DNA of 6,209 bases from Candidatus Aenigmatarchaeota archaeon (GTDB lineage: Archaea > Aenigmatarchaeota > Aenigmatarchaeia > PWEA01), in the NCBI GenBank assembly GCA_003554235.1, contig PWFY01000090.1, positions 1 through 6,209 on the forward strand, in the 5' to 3' direction. The notes under the pieces were generated by a model. It did no database searches. It was given only the letters and a program-made list of their open reading frames with translations, and had not been told where the DNA came from. Numbering within the stretch: the first letter of the stretch is position 1; each line of letters starts with the position of its first letter. This document shows positions 6,194 to 6,209 of this stretch, piece after piece. The position numbers and the translations under genes were made by a program.

Positions 6194-6209
6194 TTATTTT
6201 TCTTCGTTC

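Overview
The window looks archaeal, probably from an uncultivated lineage; a DPANN-type genome is a fair guess but not proven. The reasons are Shine-Dalgarno sites of the GGTGA/GAGGT type, AT-rich TATA-like boxes close to start codons, heavy use of AGA/AGG for Arg and ATA for Ile, and above all the protein families: an archaeal-type secretion ATPase, its FlaJ/TadC-like membrane partner, and archaeal coiled-coil proteins. Coding density is very high, with only two gaps of more than 50 bases between genes.

Layout. Positions 1-1988 (minus) hold a tandem T2SSF-domain membrane protein that runs off the left edge. It is preceded, with an 8-base overlap, by a 757-residue secretion ATPase (1981-4254, minus). 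A 127-base divergent promoter region (4255-4381) separates these from two plus-strand genes, a 132-residue coiled-coil protein (4382-4780) and a 265-residue protein with an N-terminal helical repeat and a long C-terminal coiled coil (4790-5587). After a 61-base convergent gap lies a minus-strand gene for a 177-residue, roughly five-helix membrane protein of unknown function (5649-6182). The last 27 bases hold its ribosome binding site and nothing else that can be called.

Function. The ATPase and the FlaJ-like protein form the minimal motor and platform of an archaeal type IV pilus-like or secretion machine. ATP hydrolysis in the cytoplasm is coupled through the membrane platform to assembly or retraction of pilin-like subunits. 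No prepilin or prepilin peptidase gene is in the window, so the exported substrate is unknown. The divergent coiled-coil pair is soluble, acidic and has no membrane segment. Its position suggests a cytoplasmic accessory or scaffold role for the same machine, by analogy with the archaellum FlaC/D/E proteins; this is inference. The most interesting points are the cysteine cluster in the long N-terminal domain of the ATPase, the 14-residue tandem repeat in the second coiled-coil protein, and the unassigned membrane protein.
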